Source: Udeniomyces pyricola (Eukaryota > Basidiomycota > Tremellomycetes > Cystofilobasidiales > Mrakiaceae). From it: a DNA stretch of 64,000 nucleotides. The stretch covers positions 836,336 through 900,335 of the forward strand of contig BCIK01000012.1 in the NCBI GenBank assembly GCA_039545295.1, read 5' to 3'. Position 1 is the first letter of the stretch. The number at the start of each line of letters is the position of its first letter. Of the stretch, positions 11,896-23,936 are shown in pieces. Both the position numbers and the translations under genes were made by a program. The notes below the pieces were generated by a model. The model was not told where the DNA came from, searched no databases, and worked only from the letters and a program-made list of their open reading frames with translations.

Positions 11896-13097
11896 TTAGG
11901 ATGGCAAACGAGACGTACCCTTCTTGACCTCAGGAGCCTCACCGGCAGCCTCCTTTCGCTCGGCTCGGAGAATCTTCTGAGTACCGAGCTGGGCGAACTT
12001 CAAGTTTCGTCGGAACTGCAAGTCCATTCGAGAGTAGGCGAGGTAAAGATCGAGAACGGACGGATAGAGGAGTGAGGGGTATGGGTGATGAGAGATAAGG
12101 CGAGTATAACAGTATGAAGATTGAGAGGTAGTCGATGGAAGCGCGAGAAACAAGTCGTGAACAAAGATGAGGAACACGATGAGCTACATGTGCAAGAACC
12201 CAGACGCCGTGGGAAAGTGATTAAAAGAAAGGACCATGACGCAGGGCCGTACCTTGGGGTCAACACCGTTCATCGACGGGTGTCGGTTGAGCTTAGGCTT
12301 CTTGATACCATTTCGGTGAGCCTTGGAGTTCTGGTTGTGGTTGGTGTGGTTCTTCGACTAGAGGGCGCAAGCAAGACAAAGAGCAAAAGCGAGAGCGAAC
12401 GCGAAGAAGCAAAGAGTCGAACGGTCAGGTCTGTTGACGCGCGGATTGACTTGATATGGGCTATTCCGCCATAGGTTGGGTATTGGTTGAGCGTGATAGA
12501 TGCTGCATGTCGGGAGCGAGGGATAATGACGCGGCGAAAGGGAAAGGCGACGGAAGCCGAAGGTTGGGCTTGCGAGGCAAGAAAGGGCGGGTCAAGGTTG
12601 AGATTTTAGACGAAGACGGAAGGGGGGGAAGGGAGGGGGGGGGAGAGAGAGGCATTGGTCGAGCGTTTCTCGAGCCTGTTTCGTCCTGTCTCTCGAGTGA
12701 ACAAACGACAGACTCGTGAAGCTCTAGGTGGTCGAACGGTTGATTGATGGATGATATATGGCCGAGCGTATGACGAGAGCAGCTGAACGAGTCGAGGGGC
12801 GTAAGGGAAGGAGAGAAGGGAAGAAGGAAGAGGCTCGCTCGGAGGGAGAGCAAGACTCACTTTGGCCCTGGAGGGAGAAGAAGCATCAAAGAGCAGAGTG
12901 GGTCAGCATTTCGCCTTTGGGTCGATTTTCTCAGTCGAGGACGGGTTGGCGAGAGTGCTAGCTGTATAGTGTAGGGCTTGATGATGTCGATGTATGTTGG
13001 AGCGAGGAGTAGTCGAGCATAGCAGCGTCAAGAAGAGGAGAGGGGAGCCCGAGGGACCTAAGGAACCCAAGGGACTTGACGAAGAAGGGCCTTACAT
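11896..13097 (-). CDS. RPL29: 60S ribosomal protein eL29
   Basis: Small basic protein of the large ribosomal subunit. Model exons: the AT of the start codon at 13096-13097, a 7-nt exon at 12861-12867 (G GCC AAA), 12253-12357 and 11896-12015, giving 77 residues. The protein begins [20 protein letters not shown], continues GIKKPK and [10 protein letters not shown], and then [15 protein letters not shown], all diagnostic of eL29. The ATG is interrupted by an intron of about 230 nt with donor GTAAGG; the next intron has donor GTGAGT. The C-terminus [19 protein letters not shown] is longer than in yeast. GGGTACGT inside it also looks like a splice donor, with a good acceptor near 11815, but joining there does not give a convincing end, so the in-frame stop at 11896-11898 is used. 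Confidence 0.9.
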
Positions 13098-13897
13098 CTT
13101 TGCTAGGAACTGCGAAGGGAGGGGACGGAGGACGGGGGAAGGAAGGACAGCGAGAAGGGGAAGACGGTCGAGCCAGCCAGGTCAGACCAGCCGCCCCAGC
13201 GTGAGCGCCCGCCTGTGTTTCGACTCCTCGAGCCAAAGCGCTCGCTGGCTTGCGCTGGCTGGCCGCCCGTCTTTGGCTGGGCCAGGCGAGACTGAGTTCA
13301 GCAATCGGTTTTTTTTTTTTTTCTTCTTCTTCCTGCTGGTCTCGTCACCCTTGCAGATTTCGCTCCCAGCCCAGCCTCCTCTGATCGCCCTCCCGCCCAG
13401 GCGACCCATCCAAGTCTCTTCTCGCTGGCTCTTCGCTTCGCTGCCCCCCCCCTTTCCTCCCTTCCCTCCTACGGAAACCAGCAGCAAAGGTCAGTTCACG
13501 CTTCCCTCAAGTCCTCCCTCAGAACATCCCTACGCCCCCTCTCCCCACCCCCTCCTATCATCAAGTCATCCCATCCTACAGCCAGTCATCAACTCATCCT
13601 TCAGCCAGCCAGTCAGCTAGCTAGCTAGACATCCATCCATATATCTCGACGCATACATCGGCCCCGTCCCTCTCGATTCCCCTCCGTCCCAGGCCATAGG
13701 CACCTTTCTTTCTCTCTTCTTTCAAACGAGAGAGACCGCTCCGCTCGCCCTCGACAAAGCGCCCCTTGGCCCATTTCTCCTCCCCTCACAGCAGCCCTCG
13801 CCCCCTCGAATTTCGCCTCGGAGCCCGATGCTCAACCAAGTCCCCTTCCTCCTTCATACCCTTCCCTCACCACCACCACATCCGACCACCGCTACAG
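13098..13897. promoter_or_regulatory. Shared divergent promoter of RPL29 and ubiquitin-L40
   Basis: The two ribosomal-protein genes are head-to-head with about 800 bp between their start codons. The interval holds a T-tract followed by TTC repeats (about 13310-13331), a GGCTGG/CTTGCGCTGGCTGG-rich patch (about 13240-13265), long CT-rich stretches up to the ubiquitin ATG, and a CTAG tandem (about 13614-13629). Poly-pyrimidine leaders are common before fungal ribosomal-protein genes. No specific factor site can be named with confidence. Confidence 0.5.
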
Positions 13898-15255
<1,358 letters not shown>

Positions 15256-15964
15256 TGGTTTTCGCCCCCCACCTCTACTTTGGGTCTTCTGCTCTCACTG
15301 TTGCGTCTTCGATGCGCCTGCCGATGAGGATCGCTGTGTGTTGTCGATCAATGGTCATCCCGATAATTGGCTTTCGTGTTGTCGGTTGTGAAAAAGAGAA
15401 AGAAAAAAAAAAGGCCAACATGAGAAGAGCGCGACTTTCTCAGCAACTGGCTATGTGTACGCTATATGTGAGGTTGATCGTCTTTGGTTGTGCTAGTATA
15501 TAAGCATCGACGTGGTGTAGTCCATTTGGGTACATGATCGTCTCTCGTGCGATTACATTGTACAAACAAAACATCCAGCGGCCGACGGATATATAGTCAT
15601 GATCATATATGTCTTGGACGACGTCGTTGGATTGAAGGGCTGATGGAGCCTATAACCGAGCTGCTGCCGGGTTGATGAGTGTTGCTGTATTGGACAGAGT
15701 TATACGTCTGTAGTACTGGATTGATGAGTGTGTGTATGTATGTATGTATGTATATATGGATGTGATATACAGTAGTACCGCTTGGCCGTGCTCTTCAAGT
15801 GGCCGGCTGCCGTCGATCGGGAATGGTACGCAGCAAACGTATTCTCGGCCAACAGCGAATCCAATTGATCAATCACACACCCTTATACAAGTACTTTCCC
15901 TCCCCCCTTCAGCATCACCCACGCATCTCAGTAGTCCAAGTAGTCCATCATCTCCCCTCCCCTC
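15256..15964. other. Intergenic region between ubiquitin-L40 and a coiled-coil gene
   Basis: This tandem (plus-plus) gap contains the ubiquitin-L40 3' UTR and the promoter of the next gene. A short TGTA tandem lies at about 15732-15753. I see no other feature. Confidence 0.4.
15732..15753. repeat. Short TGTA microsatellite
   Basis: About five TGTA units in the intergenic region downstream of ubiquitin-L40, followed by TATATATGG. Confidence 0.75.
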
Positions 15965-17785
15965 ATGTCATCCCGTACGTCCCACAATGGACGGACAGAG
16001 TTCATTCCACTTCTTCCAACCACCAACACCACTCCCACACCACCACCACCACCAGCGTCCATGGATCCTCATCACTCGACGATACCTGCCCAGACCAACT
16101 TCTCTGCCCCCTCCCCCCTTTCGCAGTCCTTTGCGTTCCCCCATAAATCTTCACCGGCCGCCACTTCGATAGACAGTCCCCGACAGCATCCTCATCATGC
16201 CAGGACGCCTTCGAGCCAGAGCGGAAAAGCGAAACCGAGCCTCTCACGATTGTATATCGATGACGCGACGCCTGCAGTTACCATGGTAGGTGTGTTCCTA
16301 CTCCTCATTCAGCCAGAGCGACGGCAAGAAGGACGACGAACCCAAACTACCCAGTCGCCCCCACTGACTCCATTTCTATCAGACACAACCTCCATCGCAA
16401 TCCCCTTCACCCACAGAACCGACCATGACATCCATGTCAGCCGCCGGCGGCGGCGGCATGGGTGACGCCAACCGCGGACGACGTCCCTCGAATCCCTTGG
16501 TTCATCCCTCTGAGCTCGCCGAACGCCTTCAACTCCCCGAGAACGCTCATACCGACGCTCTCCATCTCCTACGGTCGAAACTTGACCATCTCCGCTCGGG
16601 CGCGATCAAGTTAGCTGGTCATGAGAATGGTGAAGGAGGAAGTCATCAAGCAGGGTTCGATGTTAGGTCTCCAAGAGCGGGAACGCCCGTCTCGGGCATT
16701 CCTCCCGGTGCTAGTTTCGCTGCTAGAGGAGGAGGAGCAGCAGGAGGTATCAGACCAAGTGGTTCTATGCTCAGCGGAGGATCCAACCATCATCCTTTCG
16801 GCGATGGCAAGATGTCAGCTTCACCTACGCGAGGAACGCCTGCTTTGAGCGATCCGACTTCCGTCAGACTGGGCGGTCAAGACGCGTTCTTTGCGAGGTT
16901 AGAAAGGATCCGATCACTCCAAGGCGATATCAGGAAACTCCACAGCGATCTCGAAGGCGTTGGGTTAGGTTGGGAAGAAGGAGAAGTCGGCAGTAAAAAA
17001 ACAGAAGGAGGAGCAGCGAAACAGGATTCTGAACGGGCTGGAGCCGAAGGAAAGTCTGGGGACAAGGCGGCTGCCGCCGAGGGGAAAGCAGACGACGAGC
17101 TGTTCGATCGGTGCAAGCAGAGTTTCATGCAGAGACAGAGTAAGGTCGAGGAGATCATGAACAAGGTATGTTGGATCGTTGACAGGCCCTGGGGCTGGGA
17201 TGTCTCACAGACAGGCATACGAGATCTAGGGAGGGGGGGGGGGGNGTTGATGGGTCGCCTGCGCAGCGGGAGGTCGATGGTTTCGGAGGGCGTCGTTTTT
17301 TTCTTTCTTATTTCGCCTTCTTCTCTTTCACCCCCTTGATCCCGCCAATCCGACACAAAAAGACTTTGAGAATTGTTCCATGGGTGTCGTTGAGAGAAAC
17401 TCTGACGGTTTTTTTTTCTTTTGACGGTTTTGATCTGGTTAATTAGCTCTCGACGTTATCGTCCTCCCTCATTTCCTTCCACACGCTTCCGACCCCAAGC
17501 CTTCAATTTCCCGCTTCGACACCTCAACCCGGCACAACTCCGACCTCAGCCTCAGCGTCTCGAGTCCCAACGCCGAGAGCTTCTTCGCCGTTACCTGTGC
17601 AACTCGGACGAAGCGCTCTCGGTCGATCGGCCCAGCAACTGCAACAACAGCAACAGCAGCAGCAGCCATCACCGCTGGCACAATCGACGAGTCGAGGAAA
17701 AGAAGATAGGGGCTCGTTAGGGGGTGGTTCCGGGGCAGCAAAAGTTAGGAGGGATAGCATTAATCGGGGATTAGGCATCAGCTGA
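15965..17785 (+). CDS. Unknown coiled-coil protein with Gln-rich C-terminus
   Basis: Not recognised. Three exons (start to 16285, 16383-17165, 17447-17785) are all phase 0 and stay open, about 477 residues from the start used. The N-terminal 100 residues are Pro/His/Ser-rich (PHHSTIPAQTNFSAP, SKPSLSRLYIDDATPAV-like region). The middle carries LVHPSELAERLQLPENAHTD and a coiled-coil-like run FFARLERIRSLQGDIRKLHS, then an acidic/Lys linker and FDRCKQSFMQRQSKVEEIMN. After the second intron comes LSTLSSSLISFHTLPTPSLQ, a Ser/Pro stretch, and a Gln run (about residue 425). An alternative start at 16061 has a better context (CCATGG). The layout suggests a nuclear regulatory or complex-scaffold protein, but nothing specific. 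Intron 2 holds a 12-G tract followed by an N at 17245. Confidence 0.6.
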
Positions 17786-18770
17786 CCCCCCCCCCCAATA
17801 TAGCGGAAGAGATGGGGAGGGGGGAGGGGGGCTTTTGGGCGCAGACATTCATTGGCACCAACGATTTTTTTAACGACCCCTTTCCATGTTTCTGGCGATC
17901 CATACAGATTGGTCCGGAGGATGATCGTTGCATAGTCACTGTGATATTTCATCGAGTTTGACGTCGAGTCATGATGGGCCCGTACGCCCACCTGGATGCG
18001 GCGTCTGTACTTACTGATCATGGGCTGTCATGGGGTATCCAGCCGACGTTCCCTTGCTAACTTAAACTAGTGACTAGTATCCTCGGTCATATCTCACGTA
18101 CAACGCTCACCCGCAAAGGTGACCACTGGCTATGTAGTTGAAGGTAAGATAGATATGATAATAGCGTAAACCCATCGTCCAACCCCACCAACTGAGACGG
18201 CCAACGTGATGGAGAGGAAAAAAAAAACCCCGAAAGAACAGGACCCAGAAAGAAGAGATAAGAAGAAGGGGGAGAGAGAAGGGTGTATGTTTATATGTCG
18301 AAGAGGGAAAAACAAAAGTACAGGAGGAAGAAGAAGAAGAAGAAGAAGAAGAAGAAAAAAGGTAAAAAGTTCAGAAGCGGAATGAAAAGGTTTAATTTGT
18401 GTTTGATGCTTGTAACGAGATCCTGAACCAAAGCGCGACCGAGATGCAAGTACCCATCCTTGAAAGACCTTCCGAGGCGAACCTAGTTGAGTCAGAACCG
18501 CAGAGAACGATGATAAGAGAGAAGAGGAAAACACACAAAAAAAGGGCGGTGAACAAGACCCGTACATATCGAAAGATAAAATAGGATCACAGATCGGATC
18601 ATCGAAAAACAAATGATAGGATTGGGAACCAAGGAAAGTGAGCCACAAGCGGTACAGATAGAGGGGTCGCAGAAAAGAGAGGATAGATAGATAAAGGCTG
18701 CGGAGGGAGAAGACCGAGGGAGAGAGAGAGAAGCATGAATGATGTAGCTGAGAGAGCCAGCAGAAATGGT
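17786..18770. other. Convergent intergenic region with C-run and GAA repeat
   Basis: It separates the stop of the coiled-coil gene (+) from the stop of the acyltransferase-like gene (-). It starts with an 11-C run (17786-17796) and contains a GAA microsatellite near 18324-18356. The long minus-strand open frame across 18130-19056 is low-complexity and runs over the acyltransferase exon in another frame, so it is not called. Confidence 0.45.
18324..18356. repeat. GAA trinucleotide microsatellite
   Basis: About ten tandem GAA units on the + strand (TTC on the other), in the 3' intergenic region of the acyltransferase-like gene. Confidence 0.85.
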
Positions 18771-21513
18771 CTAATCGACGACGAGGAACTCGTCGACAGC
18801 GCCGTTGACATCGTCCCAGAATTGCTCGACGATACCCTGGGGATAACCGTTCTTGTCCCATCCGAGCGAGAACCAAAGTCGACCGGCAAAGGTGTAGGCA
18901 AACATAAGCATGCCTCCCGGTCGCTGTCGAGCACCAAAGGTGAGGTCCGAAGTGTGAACGCCCGTGTAGGTTGTGTCTGAGAGAGAGAAGAGAGAAAAAA
19001 AGGAACGACAAAGAAGAGTCAAACAGGATTAAAACATGATACACGTAACATCCCAAGGTCTGACCAAGCTTCGAGCCGACGGCGATGAGACCCGCATAAT
19101 TGACACGAGGTACGTAGGATCAGAGAGGGGACCCACAGTTGGAGATGGCGTCGAGGTTACCAAGGAACGAGACGCCCATAAGCGCAGCCTGAGGGGCTTT
19201 GGGCAAACCGAGCGATGCCGGAACCGACGAGGGCTGCTTGGCCTGTGACGAAGCCCCGTTGGATGACGCGACGGCAGCAGCCGCATCGGCCGACAACTTC
19301 AGGCTCTCGACGCCTTCCACAAGCTTCTCCGTCACCGAGGGAGCCGTCGCCTGGTCCGACTTCTGCTTGGCCGCTGCGGCATCGTCCACCTTAGCCCAAC
19401 CGAGAGCCTGACGCTCCCGGAACAGCGACATGGCCATCGCTCGCGTGACGAGGAACTTGGATTTGACGGCAGCAAGAGTTTGTCGCTTTGTCGATTGGCA
19501 TCGGAGCCAGAACGTCTTGCTGTCCGGGATGGCGGGAATCAGGAAAGAGGGAAGGACGACATTGTAGTACCCGACGCAAAGGTGAAAGAACGAGGTCGCC
19601 GTCGGCTTAGGCGGACGAAGGGCGCCTCGAAGATTGATGGCAGAGTAGAGCATGCTATTGCAACAGACAGGAAATGAGCCATCACGCAATCACCAGGTCA
19701 GAAGCAAAGAGAAGACCGAAGCGGAAACGTAGCATTCAACGAATGAAATCCATTGCGAAACCCAAAACTCACAGTGGCAGCTCAGGGTTCGTCGTCTTTC
19801 GAGCCCAGGCAATGTTGACGAGGGCAAAGACGGCATGGGCAATGGTGACACCCTCGGCCTTGCACTTTTTGAGGATCTTGGCCGTCGCTTTCTGACCAAA
19901 GATTCGAGTGTCGACAGTCGTTTGACGCGAAGGCGCAGCGGAAGCTCGAGGGAAGACTTGACCACCCTGATGATCAAAAGCAAGTACAACACAGGCGCAT
20001 ATGCAAATCAGCTTATCGAGAATCCTAACAGCTGATTGAACTGCGATGAGGAATGCAGGGTACAGGAGGCAGCATGGACAAACGATGTGCTTTGCCTGGT
20101 TGTTCATGAACTCCACAGCTCCGATCGCTCGCTGGAAGCGTCCCCAAGATCGAGGAATAGCAAGTCGTTGCTCGGTCGAAACGGGAATGGGGTTGGCCTA
20201 AGCGAGCGAGAGATACCAGGAGTCGAGTAATAACCAACGGTAAATCAGCAACAGATCAGGTCCCAGAGATGAGACTACTCAGGCGACGACTAACCCCTTT
20301 CAGAACGTAGGCATCAATCTCATTCTGGACAACCAATGAAAGGTCCTCTTCCGTCATGTCGTTGCAGAGCAGCGTCAAGAACTCGTTGACGATAACGGCA
20401 AATGAGACACCGTCTCCGAGAAAGTGACCAGCAAAGAACATGAGGTCGATGTGCCGATTGTCATCGCCGGTAACACCGTCTTTGGCGGCAGGGTTGACAA
20501 AGAGCTCTCGCTTGGCTTCCTCCTCTGTGGGTGGAGGTGGAGTTGAAATGACGAGCTTTGCGAGGAGTTCGTTCGAGAGAGTTCGGGGACCGTTGAGGAA
20601 TGCATCGACGAGCTCTAGAAAGGCGAGGAAGGGGGGGGGGGATTGGAGGGGGTTGTTAAACATCAGCCATGCCGACGATACTGGATTAATAAGGCACAGG
20701 GAACGATGGTTACGATATGAACTTACCAGCTTTGGTCTGGCCCTCGGGGAACGCAGCAGCACCTTTGGCGCACGAGACGGCGACGGCCGTCGAGTGAGGA
20801 AGCTCGAAACTGATGAAATTGAACGTTTCGGAAGATGACCGTTCCTTTGTTTGTCAGGTTCAGGTTCCGCGACTGGCATCTTGTGTCGGCTAGAGATTTG
20901 CAGGGTTATCTGAGGGCTTACACAAAATTGATATCCTCGTGAGAGTTCATCTCAACAGTCGAGCCAAGGAGTGGGTGCCTCAGTCGAAGCAGAGCCCAAA
21001 CGAGGAGGACTCGGGAAGGCACGAAGCGATGGGCCGGGGCGAGCAGCTGAAGATGCAAGTACCTGGCGATCAGAAGCGTCCACAGCGTCCACGATACCAA
21101 ATGGAAGAGTTCAAATCAGCCGACTAGGACGGTGTGTGGAACGGTTCGGGTCTGAACCGAGTAGTCGATGGTGTGCCAGAACAGGTTTCTCAACACGCAT
21201 GACCGGGATCGACCCGATCAAAGACGCGTCGAGCCGGGAGGGGTTGTTGCCTCGCGTGAGGGAACCAAGAGGGGGAGGGGGGGGGGGGCAGGACTGACAT
21301 GTCGTTGACACCATCCGCCCTACCGGGGAGGTAGTAGCTCGTCTCTGCTGGTCCCAGCTTCCTCGTCCACTTGTGGGCGTCGGTTGGTGCGACGCGGAAG
21401 GATGCTGACTCGAGACCAGGTGAAGGGGGCGGTCGACCGGCTTGCTCTGCAAGACCGAGGATCTCGCTGGTGTGGACGTCTGATACAGTCCTCGCGTGGG
21501 TGTAAGAGGACAT
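18771..21513 (-). CDS. CoA-dependent acyltransferase-like protein (condensation/alcohol acetyltransferase superfamily)
   Basis: Putative acyl or acetyl transferase of the HxxxDG superfamily. Conserved-looking exons in order: an N-terminal exon from 21513 with HKWTRKLGPAETSYYLPGRA; a segment containing WHTIDYSVQTRT; LVWALLRLRHPLLGSTVEMN near 20950; FLNGPRTLSNELLAKL; the catalytic motif in FFAGHFLGDGVSFAVIVNEF (HFLGDG, about 20385-20420); PIPVSTEQ and PRSWGRF; DTRIFGQKATAKILKKCK and TIAHAVFALVNIAWARK; MLYSAINLRGALRP; and the C-terminal exon with TFGARQRPGGMLMFAYTFAG and VEQFWDDVNGAVDEFL, stop at 18771. The substrate is unknown. A roughly 60-residue Ala/Ser/Lys-rich insert (about 19260-19400) is unusual. 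Exon edges near 21110-21200 could not be resolved. No other biosynthetic genes are adjacent. Confidence 0.75.
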
Positions 21514-22040
21514 GGATGTGGGTGTGGGCGTGTGTGTGGATGGGAATGCAGCTGGATGAAGTAGGCGATGATCGGTGATGGGCTGTATGCACTGATATGG
21601 GTTGGTGGTGAAAGCGGGCGAGCAGGCGAGCAGGCGAGCAGGCAAGAGCGACCGGCGATCTGTAAGCTAAGCGTGAGATGAATCAATTCAGAGTCTCGAA
21701 CCTTGGTTTTTTGATCAGCAGCCGGTTCAACGAAAACACTAAATTTGCCCCCTTGCGTCGGCCTTTTCCGGTCGGTTTCTTTTTTCCTTTGATTTTTTTT
21801 GACATATATCAAACATCAAACCGTCGTTAATATATAGATCATCTCACATCTTATATGAAGGGTATCCCACATTCCTCATCACCACCACCAATGACCAATT
21901 TACGAAAACATCATCTATCAACCCATCCATCACCCATCAGATCAATTACAACCAATCTCTTCACGACTCGGCTCCCCGTCGAAACTCCTCGTCTCGTGAC
22001 CCCCTTCCCGTCGACAGCCCGTGACTTCCTCATGCTGGTC
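21514..22040. other. Intergenic region upstream of the acyltransferase-like gene
   Basis: A tandem GCGAGCAG-like 8-bp repeat lies at about 21615-21645. The rest is AT-richer sequence up to the deubiquitinase stop. I see no coding segment. Confidence 0.4.
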
Positions 22041-23902
22041 TCAACCGGCCGCTGGATCCTTTTTCTTGCCAAACAACGCCATGCTCGACGACCTGCCAAG
22101 CGTACTCAACCCACCCAACCGTGCCATCGAACTCGGCCCGGCACTCGTCTTGCGATCCAGTTTCTGCCGCTTCAACGCTTCCTTTTCGACCTTCTCTCGC
22201 TCCTTCTCCAACCGCTCACGCTCCTTCTTGTCGAACTTGTCCTGCTCCTTCCGGGAGCGTCCCGACATCATCGAGCCTGTCATCGGCGATGGCAGTCCTC
22301 CGCTGCTGCTGACCGCGTCGAGCGATGGAATCGACGAGGAGAGTCCTCCGCCGCCGGGCGATTCGCCGTTGACGCTCGACAGAGGTCCTAATGAATGCAA
22401 GCCAAGGCTCGTTTGGATACCCGTCAGGCTAGCGACCGTCACTCGAGACTCAAGCAGGCCTGGTGCCGAGGGTTGACGCAGTCGGGCGTTCTCGTCCGCC
22501 TCGTTCTGGGAGAGGATGGTCGTTAAGGGTGCGGCGGGCACTGTCTGCTGCCTCTCCCGACCCATCGTATTGGGGTCAAGCAAAGGAGCCCCTGTTCCTC
22601 CCGAGGCCGCACCAGAGCTAGAGCCGACACTGGCCAAGCTGCCGTACCACGTCGATGAGCTTGAGATCCGCCGCTCCGCCTTTTCCTTGCCCGGCCGGCG
22701 CGAGAACCAACCGCTTCCACTCTCCCTATCTTTGGATTTGGAACCCATCGTGAGACTCTTGTCAATGCTAGGCGAGGGCGGACTCGAAACGCTCGGCGAA
22801 TTGGGCGTGCTCGTGTTGGACCGGTGAGAGATGGTGCTACTCGCGCTCGTCGACGGCAGACGTTGCATACTGGGAGGCAGAGGAGAACGACCAAGGACCG
22901 AGCCAAGCGAGCGTGAGAGAGACGGGGAGGTCGAAGCAGTCGAGGCCGCGAGATCGGTCTCAAGGTTGGAGGACGTCGTCATCGCAGGCGAAGGCGGGAT
23001 CGTGGAGAGGCTTGAAGAAGCGGCTGACTGGATCGGCGCTCTTGGTGGATCAGATGACAGGGAAAGAGCAGCAGGTTTCTTTTGGGAAGGAGATGGCATG
23101 GGAGTAAGAGATTCGTCGAGGGCCTCGACTGGCGGCGGGATGATAACAGGCTCAGTGGGGTCAAGGGTAGGGACAGTATTCGAAGGGTTGGACAAGATGA
23201 TAGGAATAGACTCCGGGACAAGAGGAGATGGAGGTGCTGGAGCTGGTTCGCGTCTCCGTAACCCGAGGGAAGCGGTGTTGAGATCGACGGCTTGATAGAA
23301 CAGAACGTATCCCGATCCGGCGGCCGACTCGCCAAAGTATTTTTGAATGTCCTCCTCGTTGACGGCTGAGACGGTCTCGTCGTCAAATTGAGTCCAGCCA
23401 GAGTCCGTCTTGACGATGGCGATGTAATGGCCATGATGAGGACCTCTGAGGATGAACACCGTTCAAACAGGGAGATGAAGCGTAAGCCGCCGACAAAAGA
23501 ACAATAGCCATCCCATGCAAAGCTGCTATAGAACGACGCACCCTCCAACGTGGACAACGATCGCAAACAACTCATAGAGTCGATCGGGGTTTTCGGTATC
23601 ATCACTTGTGTTGAACAGACGAAGTTGAAAGGGAAAGACAACCCGATAGGAGAGCTTGACGTAGCGGCCAACGTCTTCTTGGTACTTGAATCGCTTCAGA
23701 TGAAGGGCAAGGATATTGGGAAGCGTCTTGATTTTCATCCTGTCAGTTGCCAGCAGAGTCAGTATGGGAGTGAGCCGACGCATCGAATCAGAGCTTCAGC
23801 ACAACACGAACAAGGACCAACCTTTTCTCAGCCTCTTGCAGTGCACAACAATTGTCGCAATAGCTGGCGAGCGTGTGGGACGAGCATATCGTTGATGGAG
23901 CA

Positions 23903-23936
<34 letters not shown>

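Noticed and set aside
18130..19056. 308-codon open frame on the minus strand
   Set aside because: It reads a low-complexity 3' region and the last acyltransferase exon in a wrong frame; Ser/Leu/Phe-rich and without family motifs.
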